37,150 nt of DNA from Patescibacteria group bacterium (GTDB taxonomy: Bacteria; Patescibacteriota; Doudnabacteria; UBA920): assembly GCA_023484515.1 (NCBI GenBank), contig JAMDAY010000018.1, positions 1 to 37,150 on the forward strand, read 5' to 3'. Below are positions 15,096-22,471 of the stretch, piece after piece. How positions within the stretch are numbered: position 1 is the first letter of the stretch; the number at the start of each line of letters is the position of its first letter. The translations under genes were made by a program, and so were the position numbers. The notes under the pieces were generated by a model that was not told the origin of the DNA, ran no database searches, and worked only from the letters and a program-made list of their open reading frames with translations.

Positions 15096-15204
15096 TCGCA
15101 AATATACAAATTTTAACAAATATACGAATCGCTGTTGATAATCCTATTATAATAGGATGGCCGCTATAGAATTTGTATATTATATTTAATTTGTATATTT
15201 GCGA
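15096..15204. repeat. symmetric array of four half-sites around a palindrome, upstream of ftsA
   Basis: The outer arms TCGCAAATATACAAATT (15096-15112) and AATTTGTATATTTGCGA (15188-15204) are perfect 17-bp inverted repeats. Inside are a second CAAATATACGAAT (15117-15129) and a second GAATTTGTATATT (15168-15180). Near the middle is an 18-bp perfect palindrome, ATCCTATTATAATAGGAT (15141-15158). The array ends 8 bases before the ftsA ATG, so it must contain the ftsA control region. Confidence 0.75.
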
Positions 15205-15211
15205 ATACTAC

Positions 15212-16459
15212 ATGCCAAAGGAACAACACATTGTCGGTTTGGATATTGGCACTTCCTCCGTTAGGGTAGTGCAGGCCAAATTTATGGCCCAGGAAGGCAG
15301 CTTGTCCGTGATTGGCGCTGGCGAGGCGCCGGCTTTTGGCATCCGCCGCGGCGTAATCGTGGACATAGAAGAGGCGGTGTCCTGCATTTCCGTGGCCTTG
15401 GAAAAATTGGAACGGATGACCGGCGTGCCTGTGTCCGAAGCGAACGTGTCCATTGGCGGCAACCATATTAGTTCCGTTTCCTCGCACGGCGTGATTGCAG
15501 TGTCGCGTGCGGATGGCGAAATTACGGAAAATGACGTAGTCCGCGCCGTGGACGCTTCGCAGGTTATTTCCATTCCGCAAAACAAGGAAGTGCTGCACGT
15601 GTTCCCGAAAAGCTTTACTTTGGACGGGCAGGCGGGCATTAAAGACCCCTTGGGCATGAGCGGCATCCGCTTGGAAGTGGACACGCTCATTGTGCAGGCC
15701 GGCTTGCCGTTCGTTAAAAATATGACCAAGGCCATTATGCAGGCGGGGCTGGAAATTGGCGATTTGGTTTTGTCCCCGTGCGCGGCAGCCGAAGCGGTCC
15801 TAAGCAAGAGGCAAAAGGACCTGGGCGTAGCGCTGGTGGACTTGGGCGCGGGCACGACCAGCCTGGCGGTTTATGAGGAAGGGGATTTGCTCCATACCGC
15901 GGTGCTGCCATTGGGCGGCATGCACATTACCAACGACATTGCCATTGGCCTGCGCTGTTCCATTGAAACCGCGGAAAAGGTCAAGCTGGTTTACGGGCAT
16001 TGCGACCCGAAAGCCGTTAACAAGGCCGAAGAAATAGACTTGTCGCAAATAGACCCGGCCGAGGAAGAGCGGACTTTGCGCAGCTATGTGGTGGAAATTA
16101 TAGAAGCCAGGCTGGAAGAAATATTTGACGCCGTAAATAACGAACTAAAAAAAATTAACCGCGACGGCAAACTGCCGGCCGGCATAGTCCTGACCGGCGG
16201 GGGCAGCAAGCTGCCCGGCGCGGTGGAGTTTGCCAAAAAGCGATTGAGGCTGCCGTGCGTGCAGGGCAAACCGCAAAACATTAACACCATAATTGACCGC
16301 GTGGACGACCCGGCGTTCGCCACGGCCGTCGGACTCATACTCTGGGGCAACAAGTTTTCCGCCGCCTCCGGCCGCGAATTCGCCGGCATGGTCAAAAACA
16401 TCCTTTCCAACCAAAACGTGGCCAAAATCCGCAAATGGTTCAAATCCTTCCTGCCGTAA
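15212..16459 (+). CDS. ftsA: cell division protein FtsA
   Basis: This 415-residue actin-like ATPase tethers FtsZ to the membrane. Motifs: phosphate-1 GLDIGTSSVRVV near the N-terminus, an FtsA-specific SHS2/1C domain (about 85-165), phosphate-2 LVDLGAGTTSLAVY, adenosine motif IVLTGGGSKLPG, and a C-terminal amphipathic helix IRKWFKSFL as membrane anchor. The ATG at 15212 (MPKEQHIVGLDIG) is preferred over the TTG at 15173, which lies in the repeat array. ftsZ is 11 kb away rather than adjacent. Confidence 0.96.
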   Translation: MPKEQHIVGLDIGTSSVRVVQAKFMAQEGSLSVIGAGEAPAFGIRRGVIVDIEEAVSCISVALEKLERMTGVPVSEANVSIGGNHISSVSSHGVIAVSRADGEITENDVVRAVDASQVISIPQNKEVLHVFPKSFTLDGQAGIKDPLGMSGIRLEVDTLIVQAGLPFVKNMTKAIMQAGLEIGDLVLSPCAAAEAVLSKRQKDLGVALVDLGAGTTSLAVYEEGDLLHTAVLPLGGMHITNDIAIGLRCSIETAEKVKLVYGHCDPKAVNKAEEIDLSQIDPAEEERTLRSYVVEIIEARLEEIFDAVNNELKKINRDGKLPAGIVLTGGGSKLPGAVEFAKKRLRLPCVQGKPQNINTIIDRVDDPAFATAVGLILWGNKFSAASGREFAGMVKNILSNQNVAKIRKWFKSFLP

Positions 16460-16479
16460 AATATTGGCAGGAAGTTTTT
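16447..16479 (+). terminator. terminator overlapping the ftsA stop
   Basis: CTTCCTGCC (16447-16455) pairs with GGCAGGAAG (16466-16474) and is followed by TTTTT. The ftsA stop codon lies in the loop region. Confidence 0.88.
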
Positions 16480-16489
16480 ATTTCTCTTC

Positions 16490-16515
16490 CATGCGCATAT
16501 TCGCACGAATATGCC
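16490..16515. repeat. REP-like palindrome, copy B
   Basis: GCATATTCG-CA-CGAATATGC is a perfect 9-bp stem, preceded by CATGC. It lies just before the small ArsR-like gene, with copy C just after it. Confidence 0.65.
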
Positions 16516-16528
16516 TAAAGAAGCATGT

Positions 16529-16789
16529 ATGAAAGAATTGGAAAGACAATTAAAAGCTTTGGCTAACCGCCGCAGGCTGGCAATATTAAAATTTTTAAAA
16601 AACCAGCGCAAGGCTTCGGTGGGGGATATTGCCAAAGAAATAAAACTTTCTTTTAAATCTACCTCCAGGCATTTAGCCGTTTTGCTCGCTGCAGATTTGG
16701 TGGAAAGAGAACAGGTTAATTTGAATATGTTTTATGCGCTACATTTACCCCTTGCCACGCCGGTAAAAGAAGTTCTTGGTTTGTTATAA
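16529..16789 (+). CDS. ArsR-family-like winged-helix regulator
   Basis: This 86-residue protein is a minimal winged helix: LKALANRRRLAILKFLKN (first helices), VGDIAKEIKLSFKSTSRHLAVLLAADLV (helix-turn-helix and recognition helix) and EREQVNLNMFYAL (wing). No cysteine or histidine metal-sensing site is evident, so it may sense something else or act by dimerisation alone. The ATG at 16511 lies inside palindrome copy B, so the ATG at 16529 is the likelier start; the Shine-Dalgarno is weak in both cases. REP-like palindromes flank the gene on both sides, and they could be its binding sites. Confidence 0.8.
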   Translation: MKELERQLKALANRRRLAILKFLKNQRKASVGDIAKEIKLSFKSTSRHLAVLLAADLVEREQVNLNMFYALHLPLATPVKEVLGLL

Positions 16790-16820
16790 AGGCCTGTTAT
16801 AAATCGGTTTGCAATGTTAC

Positions 16821-16850
16821 CATGCGCTAATTCGTGAGAATATGCGCATG
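16821..16850. repeat. REP-like palindrome, copy C
   Basis: CATGCGC-TA-ATTC, GTGA loop, GAAT-AT-GCGCATG: a 7-bp outer stem, a 2-base internal loop and a 4-bp inner stem. The 2-base internal mismatch is the same as in copy A. It lies 30 bases upstream of the DUF5715-like gene region. Confidence 0.65.
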
Positions 16851-16880
16851 TAATGAATGTTGACATTAAAAAGAATAAAT

Positions 16881-17975
16881 ATGTCTGAAAAATTCAGCGG
16901 AGAAGAATTTGATTCTAGGCCATCTCCTAAAGAGCCGGCTTCAGAGGCGCCGTCAAGGCCTTTAAAGATATCCAGGAGAGAAGCTGTCAAATTAGCAATA
17001 ATGGCTGCCGGCGGGGCGGTTTTAGAAAACAATTTGGAAAAGAATCTGCGGCAGGCCGAAAACGCGTCCGTAAAAGTCCCAGTTACTCCGGTTAAGCGCA
17101 AAGAAAAAGTTTCCCAACCAACCAAAAAAGAAACTTTGGAAATAAAAGCCGGGCATGCGAAAATTGTAAATTTAAGCCAAGAGGCTAAATTAATCCCTGC
17201 GGAGCTGTCCGGTTCCAGGCAATCTTTGGACAAGCAGAACAAAATGGCGGACTTAGACCATCTGGTGCGTTTGGAAAGTGAAAGCGGAATGAAAGCTTAT
17301 TTAAAGTATTACAGGGATCACCAAGGCAGGATCAAGGAGAATTCCAAAGGTTTTTTAGTAGAACTTCCCAAGGGAAAGCACCTCCGGGCAGATCCCTATC
17401 TGGGAGCGGAAGGGAATTTTACCTACCAGGCCGCAACTGGCAAGGGAAAGAAAAAAAGAACATTGGAATTAAAAGGGCGTAAATATCGCCGGGACTATTG
17501 TGCACAATGGACCGCGCAATTTCTGCAGGACTTGGCTCAAGACTATGGCAAAGAATTTCCCGAAGGCCCGGCTTTGGTCGTGTCTTCGGCTGTCCGTCCC
17601 AATGACGTCCAGGCCGATCTGCGGGGACGCATACAAAATAAAAACGCTTCCCGACGCTCGGTCCACCCGACAGGCGCGGCCATAGATTTAAATTGGGGGC
17701 GCTTGTTCAAAAGGAAGTTGGACGGAACCGCAATTTGGCAAAAAGACAGCCAAGGAAACATCAGGCGGGATCGGCATGGAAATCCGTTCCCGGAAATTTT
17801 ACAGGAAGAGCTGCCGTTGCCGCAAAGGAGATGGGTGGAAGGCAGGCTTATTTTGCTAAAAAAAATTGGTTTAATAGAGCCGGAACAGGAAGGCAGCCAG
17901 CCTTGTTACCATATTATGGTACCTAAGGCTTACGGGAATTTAATGGAGAAACATAAGAAAGAACTTTATTATTAA
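16881..17975 (+). CDS. putative exported peptidoglycan peptidase (DUF5715/M15-like) with Tat-type N-terminus
   Basis: This 364-residue protein has SRREAVK (31-37) followed by a hydrophobic stretch (LAIMAAGGAVL), which fits a twin-arginine signal. A low-complexity linker follows, then a C-terminal domain. There SSAVRPNDVQ leads to H262-P-T-G-A-A-I-D269 and a later CYH344IMV, matching the His/Asp/His zinc pattern of M15/LAS-type peptidases and of DUF5715. The likely role is trimming peptide stems of the cell wall; this is inferred from motif spacing. An upstream TTG at 16857 is possible. The next gene begins 18 bases after its stop, encodes a lytic transglycosylase and has the same kind of N-terminus, so they form an operon. 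Confidence 0.75.
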   Translation: MSEKFSGEEFDSRPSPKEPASEAPSRPLKISRREAVKLAIMAAGGAVLENNLEKNLRQAENASVKVPVTPVKRKEKVSQPTKKETLEIKAGHAKIVNLSQEAKLIPAELSGSRQSLDKQNKMADLDHLVRLESESGMKAYLKYYRDHQGRIKENSKGFLVELPKGKHLRADPYLGAEGNFTYQAATGKGKKKRTLELKGRKYRRDYCAQWTAQFLQDLAQDYGKEFPEGPALVVSSAVRPNDVQADLRGRIQNKNASRRSVHPTGAAIDLNWGRLFKRKLDGTAIWQKDSQGNIRRDRHGNPFPEILQEELPLPQRRWVEGRLILLKKIGLIEPEQEGSQPCYHIMVPKAYGNLMEKHKKELYY

Positions 17976-17993
17976 ATTGTTATCTAGAAAATT

Positions 17994-19352
17994 ATGAGAG
18001 AAGGCGAAGCGCAGCAACCAGCGCCCATTAGTCCCGAAAGAAGAGATGGCGGCAATAAAATGTCCCGCCGGAAGCTGCTAAAATACGGCGGCGCTGCCGC
18101 ATTGGGCGCGGGCGCGGAGTTTTTGTATAATCGTTTGAAGCAGGAGGAACCCGGGCCGGAAAAGCTTCCGTCGGACCAAGAGGCGGAAAGGTTGCTTAAA
18201 CCGCCTAAATTTATTTTTGGTGAAAGCTTAAGCAACGAAGACGAATATGTCAACCGGCCGGAAATTTTTGACCTGATTGACAGCGCCTGGGAAGCTTTGG
18301 AAAGCCAAGAGGCGGGTTTTAAAGTGCAAGAGAAAAAAGTCTTGCTCAAGCCTAAGGGCGGCAAGAAAGGCCAAAAGAGAAAGCCGCAATATAAAATGGT
18401 GCCATCTCTTCATTACAATGTTTTACTGGCGGTTACCGACACCAAACTGCATCCCAAAGAAGTGGAATTTGTCAAAGTTGATGAGAAAGGCATGCCAAGC
18501 ACGCCGGGATTTCAGATAAGTAAAGGCATGCCCTTAGGAGTAGGGACAAAATACGAAGTCGCCACTCCGGCAAATCACGTGGTGCTAGCCATTAAACGGG
18601 CTTTGCCCATTGCCGGCAACTACGAAGAAGTAATTTATACCCCTTATTCCGAAAATTTAGACACGCCAATTATCAGAAAAGAAGGATATGATTATTTGGT
18701 AAAAAATTTAATTGCCGCGCGCAATCAGCTAAAGGAAAAAGGTGTAAAATCAAAGGCCTTCCATGACAAATTAGTGGCAGACGTTATGCCTATGGACGTG
18801 GCTTTAAAGTTGTGCATGATTGAACATATAGACCCGTTTATTTTTAAACGGCAGGCAGCCGAATTGGCGAAAGAGACTAATTTGGGAAAAGGGGACGCGG
18901 AGCGGGAAGTAATGGGCGACATGGCTAACCAAGCTTTGACCGTAGTTGGCGCCAATCGCGAGTGGTCGTTTGTTTATGCTTACAGCAAAGCCGGAGCGGG
19001 CGGGCTGTTCCAATTTATTCCCAGTACATATCAGGCTGTCAGGGAACGGTATCCTAAGGCGGGTTTGCGCAAAGACTTTCGGGAAGGCATGGACGATCAT
19101 GTTAATGGGGCAAAAGCATCGTTATTATTATTTGATTCCGACCTAAGCTTTACCAACTCCGACCATCGGCAATTTCTTCTTAAGAATCCCCAGGCGTTGG
19201 GCATGTATTTAGCCTCCTGCTATAATGGCGGAGCCCCGCGGACGGTTCAGGCAATTATGGAACACAAAGGAGAGTGGGTAAATTATGTTCTGACGGAAAC
19301 TCAAATGTATATAGATAAATTCAATGCTTTGTCAGCGGTATTTAGCGAATAA
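17994..19352 (+). CDS. lytic transglycosylase-like protein with Tat-type N-terminus
   Basis: This 452-residue protein has SRRKLLK (24-30) followed by a glycine/alanine-rich hydrophobic segment (YGGAAALGAGAEF), another twin-arginine-like signal. An in-frame ATG at 18060 would place the twin arginine at residues 3-4 and may be the true start. The C-terminal SLT-type domain shows the putative catalytic E323 in REWSFVYAYSKAGAGGLFQF, then IPSTYQAV and the late motif CYNGGAPRTV. Lytic transglycosylases cleave the glycan strands of peptidoglycan. With the preceding peptidase-like gene it forms a two-gene wall-remodelling operon, closed by the terminator at 19395. Confidence 0.82.
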   Translation: MREGEAQQPAPISPERRDGGNKMSRRKLLKYGGAAALGAGAEFLYNRLKQEEPGPEKLPSDQEAERLLKPPKFIFGESLSNEDEYVNRPEIFDLIDSAWEALESQEAGFKVQEKKVLLKPKGGKKGQKRKPQYKMVPSLHYNVLLAVTDTKLHPKEVEFVKVDEKGMPSTPGFQISKGMPLGVGTKYEVATPANHVVLAIKRALPIAGNYEEVIYTPYSENLDTPIIRKEGYDYLVKNLIAARNQLKEKGVKSKAFHDKLVADVMPMDVALKLCMIEHIDPFIFKRQAAELAKETNLGKGDAEREVMGDMANQALTVVGANREWSFVYAYSKAGAGGLFQFIPSTYQAVRERYPKAGLRKDFREGMDDHVNGAKASLLLFDSDLSFTNSDHRQFLLKNPQALGMYLASCYNGGAPRTVQAIMEHKGEWVNYVLTETQMYIDKFNALSAVFSE

Positions 19353-19394
19353 GCTAGAAATTTAAAATTACCTATAATTATACTAATATTTTAC

Positions 19395-19420
19395 AAAAAG
19401 CCTTAAAACAAAGGCTTTTT
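19395..19420 (+). terminator. terminator of the wall-enzyme operon
   Basis: AAAAAGCCTT (19395-19404) pairs with AAGGCTTTTT (19411-19420) around a 6-base loop, followed by ATTTT. Confidence 0.85.
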
Positions 19421-19488
19421 ATTTTGGCTGTTTTTATGGCTGTATTTTAGTTATTCGGCTTATATTAGGCAATTTTAAGGAACAACTA

Positions 19489-19517
19489 TTGACAAATGGC
19501 GTATTTTTTGCTATAAT
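19489..19517 (+). promoter_or_regulatory. consensus promoter with a very long downstream leader
   Basis: TTGACA (19489-19494) and TATAAT (19512-19517) with a 17-base spacer match the sigma-70 consensus exactly, with TGC before the -10. The next good start codon is the ATG at 20098, about 575 bases downstream, so the transcript has an exceptionally long leader or first makes a separate RNA. Confidence 0.8.
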
Positions 19518-19701
19518 GATAGGTCAAAATTAATTGTTGTTCTTTGGGGAAAGTTTTAGCCTTATTTCCCATAAATTTTATGAACCTGATATTTTCCCAA
19601 TACCAAAGCTTAATTTTTCTCTATAATTTCGTAAAATCCAGCATTCTTTTAGTTAAGTAATTAAAGAGCAGGAAGTTGCCTTCCTATACACAAAGGAAGA
19701 A

Positions 19702-19756
19702 TGTAGGGGCAAGCTTTAGCTGCCCGCAGTTCGGGCGCCTGAAGGCAGCCCCTACA
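19702..19756. repeat. MITE-like imperfect palindrome
   Basis: TGTAGGGGC (19702-19710) pairs with GCCCCTACA (19748-19756), and the interior continues as an imperfect stem closed by CCCG/CGGG. Short palindromes opening with TGTAGGGGC are a common form of small dispersed bacterial repeat. It lies in the leader of the 459-residue gene. Confidence 0.55.
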
Positions 19757-19823
19757 CTACACGATAAAATTAATAGAAATTTTCCGCCTTTTTAAATAAT
19801 TTTTCCTTCCAGTTTCGTTCCGT

Positions 19824-20091
19824 GTCCGGCAATTTGCCGGACATTCACGAGCCTGGAAAACACCAGGCTCAAGCTCTTTAAAAGCTTTAGGAGGAATAGA
19901 AACGTTACTATAAGGTAACCTGTGCGATAAGGATTTAATCGGTTGGAAAATTAAGTTTTCCATTTTGAATTTTTATCGCAGAGGTTACCAGAAGTGCCTC
20001 TCGCCGAATTGGGCCTGTTATGGTCCATATTCGTAGGAGAGGTACCTGCCACGGTGCCTCGAACCTCTCGGGATTTCAAGTCATTTAGGAG
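19824..20091 (+). promoter_or_regulatory. structured 5' leader of the 459-residue secreted protein
   Basis: Successive RNA stems: GTCCGGCAA/TTGCCGGAC (19824-19842); GAGCCTGG/CCAGGCTC (19849-19870); AGGAGG at 19889-19894 with no start codon behind it; a 17-bp stem with one mismatch (19914-19930 with 19973-19989) enclosing TGGAAAA/TTTTCCA; then GTGCCTCTC (19994-20002) with GAGAGGTAC (20037-20045). GAGAGGT at 20037-20043 could instead pair with ACCTCTC at 20063-20069, so two folds exclude each other just before the real ribosome binding site AGGAG (20087-20091). It looks like a riboswitch-type or protein-bound leader, but no known class is recognised. Confidence 0.6.
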
Positions 20092-20097
20092 ATCACC

Positions 20098-21477
20098 ATG
20101 AAGCGCATCGTCACTTTCATTTTCGCGACCCTCATGCTCATCGCATGGGCCACCGCAACCGTTAACGCTCAGTTCGCCCGCCCGGACCGCCCGGAGACGG
20201 TGCAGGGTGCTTCAAGCGCTCCCGCCGCGCCTTCCTCGCCCGTAGAAAAGGTTTCAAAACCCCCAGAATCCCCAAAACCCCAGTGCGCCGATATTGATGA
20301 AGTGGCGGGGAAATATGAGAAGATGATCGGTACCCTCAGAAGTGAGCGCGATAAGGCGCTGGAAGAAGTAAATAGCCTTTGGTTGGTCCTGATCGGTTTA
20401 TTTCTGGTGTTCGGGGTCGTCATCGGCGTCCTGGTCTTCCGTCTTTTCCTGCGTAAGCGTCCGGTTTCCGGTACGGTTGCGAAGAAGGCGGCAGCTCCGC
20501 TCGTCGTGCTTGCCATTCTGGCGGCCGCGGCAGCGACGGCTCCAGCGCAGACCGTGAGTGTGGCAAAGGTGACTTCCACGAGCGACAAGATCCTCCGGAA
20601 GGACACCAGTGCCACGCCGCAGACTTTTACTCATCGGCTGGAGCTGCGCGGAACGGGCTTTAACCCGACCGGCGCCAAGCTTCTGGCCGTTGCAGTATCT
20701 CCCGCAACCGGAGTTGCTGTTTCCAATGCGAAACTGAGCAATACCAAGTTCGCGGGAGACGTCTTCGCGGGAGACGTCAGCGTGGCGCCGACCGCCGCAG
20801 TTGATCAGTGGTATGACATCCTTTTTACTTTTGACGGCGGCAGCGTCGTCAGAGTGAAAGATGCCTTTTTCGTGCCGTCAAGCACGACGGTCGGGTATCA
20901 GGAAGTATTCGACACCCGGTACTCCCGGAACGGCCACAACAGCAACGGCAACGGGGACTTGAGCAGGTCGCTTATTCACGGCCTATGCGAGTTCTACGGC
21001 GTGGACGAGGCCAAATTTACGGCCTTGCTCCGGAGCCCCAAATCGGGGACGTCCAAAGAAGCCGTGACTATGCTGGAATCCGCGCGGCAGAACGCCACTA
21101 TCAGCGCGGTCGTCAAGGACGATCGTCTGCTCGATGCCATTGCTGATAAGGCAGCTCAAGGGATTAAGCTCTATTTTAAGGACAATCCCATTACGGCACC
21201 GTCTGCTACTATCAGCGATGATCGTATCCGGGAAGTCGCCGGCGATGTGGTGGAGCCCGTCCGTGCCGCGGTCGTGGAAATGGGCGGTCTGTCGGCAAAG
21301 GTGGCCGAACAGGTCGCGGTCCTGGGAAACTCCCAGGTCACGGATACACGGAGCCGGTTACTCGGCATCGGGAAAAAGACCGAGCATCATCCCGTGAATC
21401 CCGCTGTTGCCGCGCAAGCTTCCGACCTCGCGGCGCAGATTCGCGCCGCCCAGGAGAAGGCTCGCACCGGCAAGTAA
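20098..21477 (+). CDS. secreted/membrane orphan protein, 459 residues
   Basis: The N-terminal signal peptide (about 1-24, cleavage near VNA-QF) is followed by a proline/serine-rich region, a short charged coiled segment, a strong membrane segment (about 94-114, WLVLIGLFLVFGVVIGVLVF), a basic stretch RKR and a second hydrophobic run (about 131-150) that also ends like a cleavage site (APAQT). The remaining 300 residues look like a beta-rich domain (THRLELRGTGFNPTGAKLL) and then helical segments. No family is recognised. The ribosome binding site TTTAGGAGATCACC is strong, and codons are rich in C- and G-ending forms, unlike the A/T-ending codons of neighbouring core genes. This suggests high expression or transfer. 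Confidence 0.75.
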   Translation: MKRIVTFIFATLMLIAWATATVNAQFARPDRPETVQGASSAPAAPSSPVEKVSKPPESPKPQCADIDEVAGKYEKMIGTLRSERDKALEEVNSLWLVLIGLFLVFGVVIGVLVFRLFLRKRPVSGTVAKKAAAPLVVLAILAAAAATAPAQTVSVAKVTSTSDKILRKDTSATPQTFTHRLELRGTGFNPTGAKLLAVAVSPATGVAVSNAKLSNTKFAGDVFAGDVSVAPTAAVDQWYDILFTFDGGSVVRVKDAFFVPSSTTVGYQEVFDTRYSRNGHNSNGNGDLSRSLIHGLCEFYGVDEAKFTALLRSPKSGTSKEAVTMLESARQNATISAVVKDDRLLDAIADKAAQGIKLYFKDNPITAPSATISDDRIREVAGDVVEPVRAAVVEMGGLSAKVAEQVAVLGNSQVTDTRSRLLGIGKKTEHHPVNPAVAAQASDLAAQIRAAQEKARTGK

Positions 21478-21614
21478 CGTTTTTTACCCCTACGGCCAAC
21501 CGCAGGGGATACGCTTGGAAGGGGGAGTCAGTCGCACACGCGCTGGCTCTCCCTCTCCCAAATTAATTGACAAGATTATTGAAAATTTTTAGTTCACCAT
21601 TGGCTCTTTAAAAA

Positions 21615-21738
21615 GTGCTAGCGGCGAGCTTGAAAAATCAGGCTCAAAGCACATTTATATTTTAAGGAGGAAATAAGTTACGGAAAATTTGTCATAGCAA
21701 TTTGGTTTTTTATGAAAGAAACTAGGTTGCTATGACAA
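21615..21738 (+). promoter_or_regulatory. structured leader of the 213-residue protein, with stem over the start codon
   Basis: GAGCTTG/CAGGCTC (21626-21632 with 21639-21645) inside GTGCT/AGCAC is followed 19 bases later by AGGAGG (21665-21670). The same arrangement, 18 bases, precedes the 459-residue gene. Next, TTGTCATAGCAA (21689-21700) pairs perfectly with TTGCTATGACAA (21727-21738), and the ATG at 21732 lies inside the right arm, so the stem would hide the start codon. Confidence 0.6.
21712..21735 (+). CDS. candidate 7-codon upstream ORF
   Basis: The peptide MKETRLL ends at a TGA (21733-21735) that overlaps the ATG of the next gene as ATGA. The ATG lies in the loop of the start-codon stem, 41 bases after AGGAGG. 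Ribosomes reading it would open the stem and could restart on the next ATG (translational coupling). Too short to judge by coding signal. Confidence 0.3.
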   Translation: MKETRLL

Positions 21739-22373
21739 ACAACATCGTCGCTCTCGCTATTAGCGCCCTTTTAGCCGCGTCTGCGGCGATGGGGCAGTTT
21801 TCAACCGCTACAACAAACCTCGCAGGTTGTCCGGTGCCGCCCGACGGATATGTAATCAATTGCACTACAATGCAATTGTATCCCAAGGTTACGGTAGCCG
21901 CCATTCCGGTGCCGGCAGCAGCCTCGGCCGTCAAACCCGTCGAAGCTTTTAAGGCAGCAGTTAACGACGGTATGGAGATGGAAAAAATGATGGCTGAACT
22001 CCGCGAGCCGGCGGGGGTAAGCTGGTCAGCTTACGGGTTCACGCTGATCATTGCCTTATTCCTGATCGCCGGAGCCGCTGTTTGGTCCTGGCGGGTGTCG
22101 CAACAACATCCTACAGTGCACGTCGCGATCCAGCCTGCGCAAGGCACAGCCACGGTCAACATGGTTCCCCAGGTTGTCGCTGCAGGCGCCGGAGTAGGAG
22201 CCGCTGCCGGAGCTGGCGCTCCCGCAATGGCCGCTGCCGCAGCAGCGGGCGCTGGACCCGGTGGCGGCGGAGGTATGGCCGCTGCGGCTGCTGGGCCGTG
22301 GGTGTGCGTTTGCGGCCGGAACAATCCGGCAGCAACCGCATTCTGCGGCGCCTGTGGCCGCCCGCATCCGTAA
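21732..22373 (+). CDS. signal-peptide membrane protein with C-terminal zinc ribbon
   Basis: This 213-residue protein has an N-terminal signal peptide (about 1-22, cleavage near AMG-QF), a short region with two cysteines (CPVPP, INCTT), a membrane segment (about 101-121, YGFTLIIALFLIAGAAVWSW), then an Ala/Gly-rich low-complexity linker (about 150-187) and a final treble-cysteine module CVCGRNNP...FCGACGRPHP resembling a bacterial zinc ribbon. Which side of the membrane the ribbon faces is uncertain; if the signal peptide is cleaved, it should be cytoplasmic. No family is recognised. It shares composition and leader design with the upstream gene, so the two probably work together. Confidence 0.75.
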   Translation: MTNNIVALAISALLAASAAMGQFSTATTNLAGCPVPPDGYVINCTTMQLYPKVTVAAIPVPAAASAVKPVEAFKAAVNDGMEMEKMMAELREPAGVSWSAYGFTLIIALFLIAGAAVWSWRVSQQHPTVHVAIQPAQGTATVNMVPQVVAAGAGVGAAAGAGAPAMAAAAAAGAGPGGGGGMAAAAAGPWVCVCGRNNPAATAFCGACGRPHP

Positions 22374-22382
22374 CATTTCTCC

Positions 22383-22423
22383 CCCAGTCCTAATATCATT
22401 CAAATAACAACTTTAGGACTGGG
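22383..22423 (+). terminator. first hairpin after the zinc-ribbon gene
   Basis: CCCAGTCCTA (22383-22392) pairs with TAGGACTGGG (22414-22423). There is no T-run directly behind it, so it probably protects the 3' end or acts with the next terminator. Confidence 0.55.
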
Positions 22424-22434
22424 CGGCAGACCAA

Positions 22435-22471
22435 GAGCCGGACAACACTCCAAGTGTTGCCCGGCTCTTTT
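22435..22471 (+). terminator. strong intrinsic terminator
   Basis: GAGCCGG and CAACACT (22435-22449) pair with AGTGTTG and CCGGCTC (22453-22467) with one internal mismatch, followed by TTTT. It closes the two-gene secreted-protein unit. Confidence 0.9.

Noticed and set aside
19904-19919. Small ORF driven by AGGAGG at 19889
   Set aside because: No ATG, GTG or TTG at usable spacing opens a frame longer than a few codons. The site is better seen as part of the leader structure.
22031-22399. Ala/Pro- and Arg-rich ORFs overlapping the zinc-ribbon gene
   Set aside because: They arise from the GC-rich Ala/Gly repeat of the real gene. The real frame has signal peptide, membrane segment and cysteine motif.
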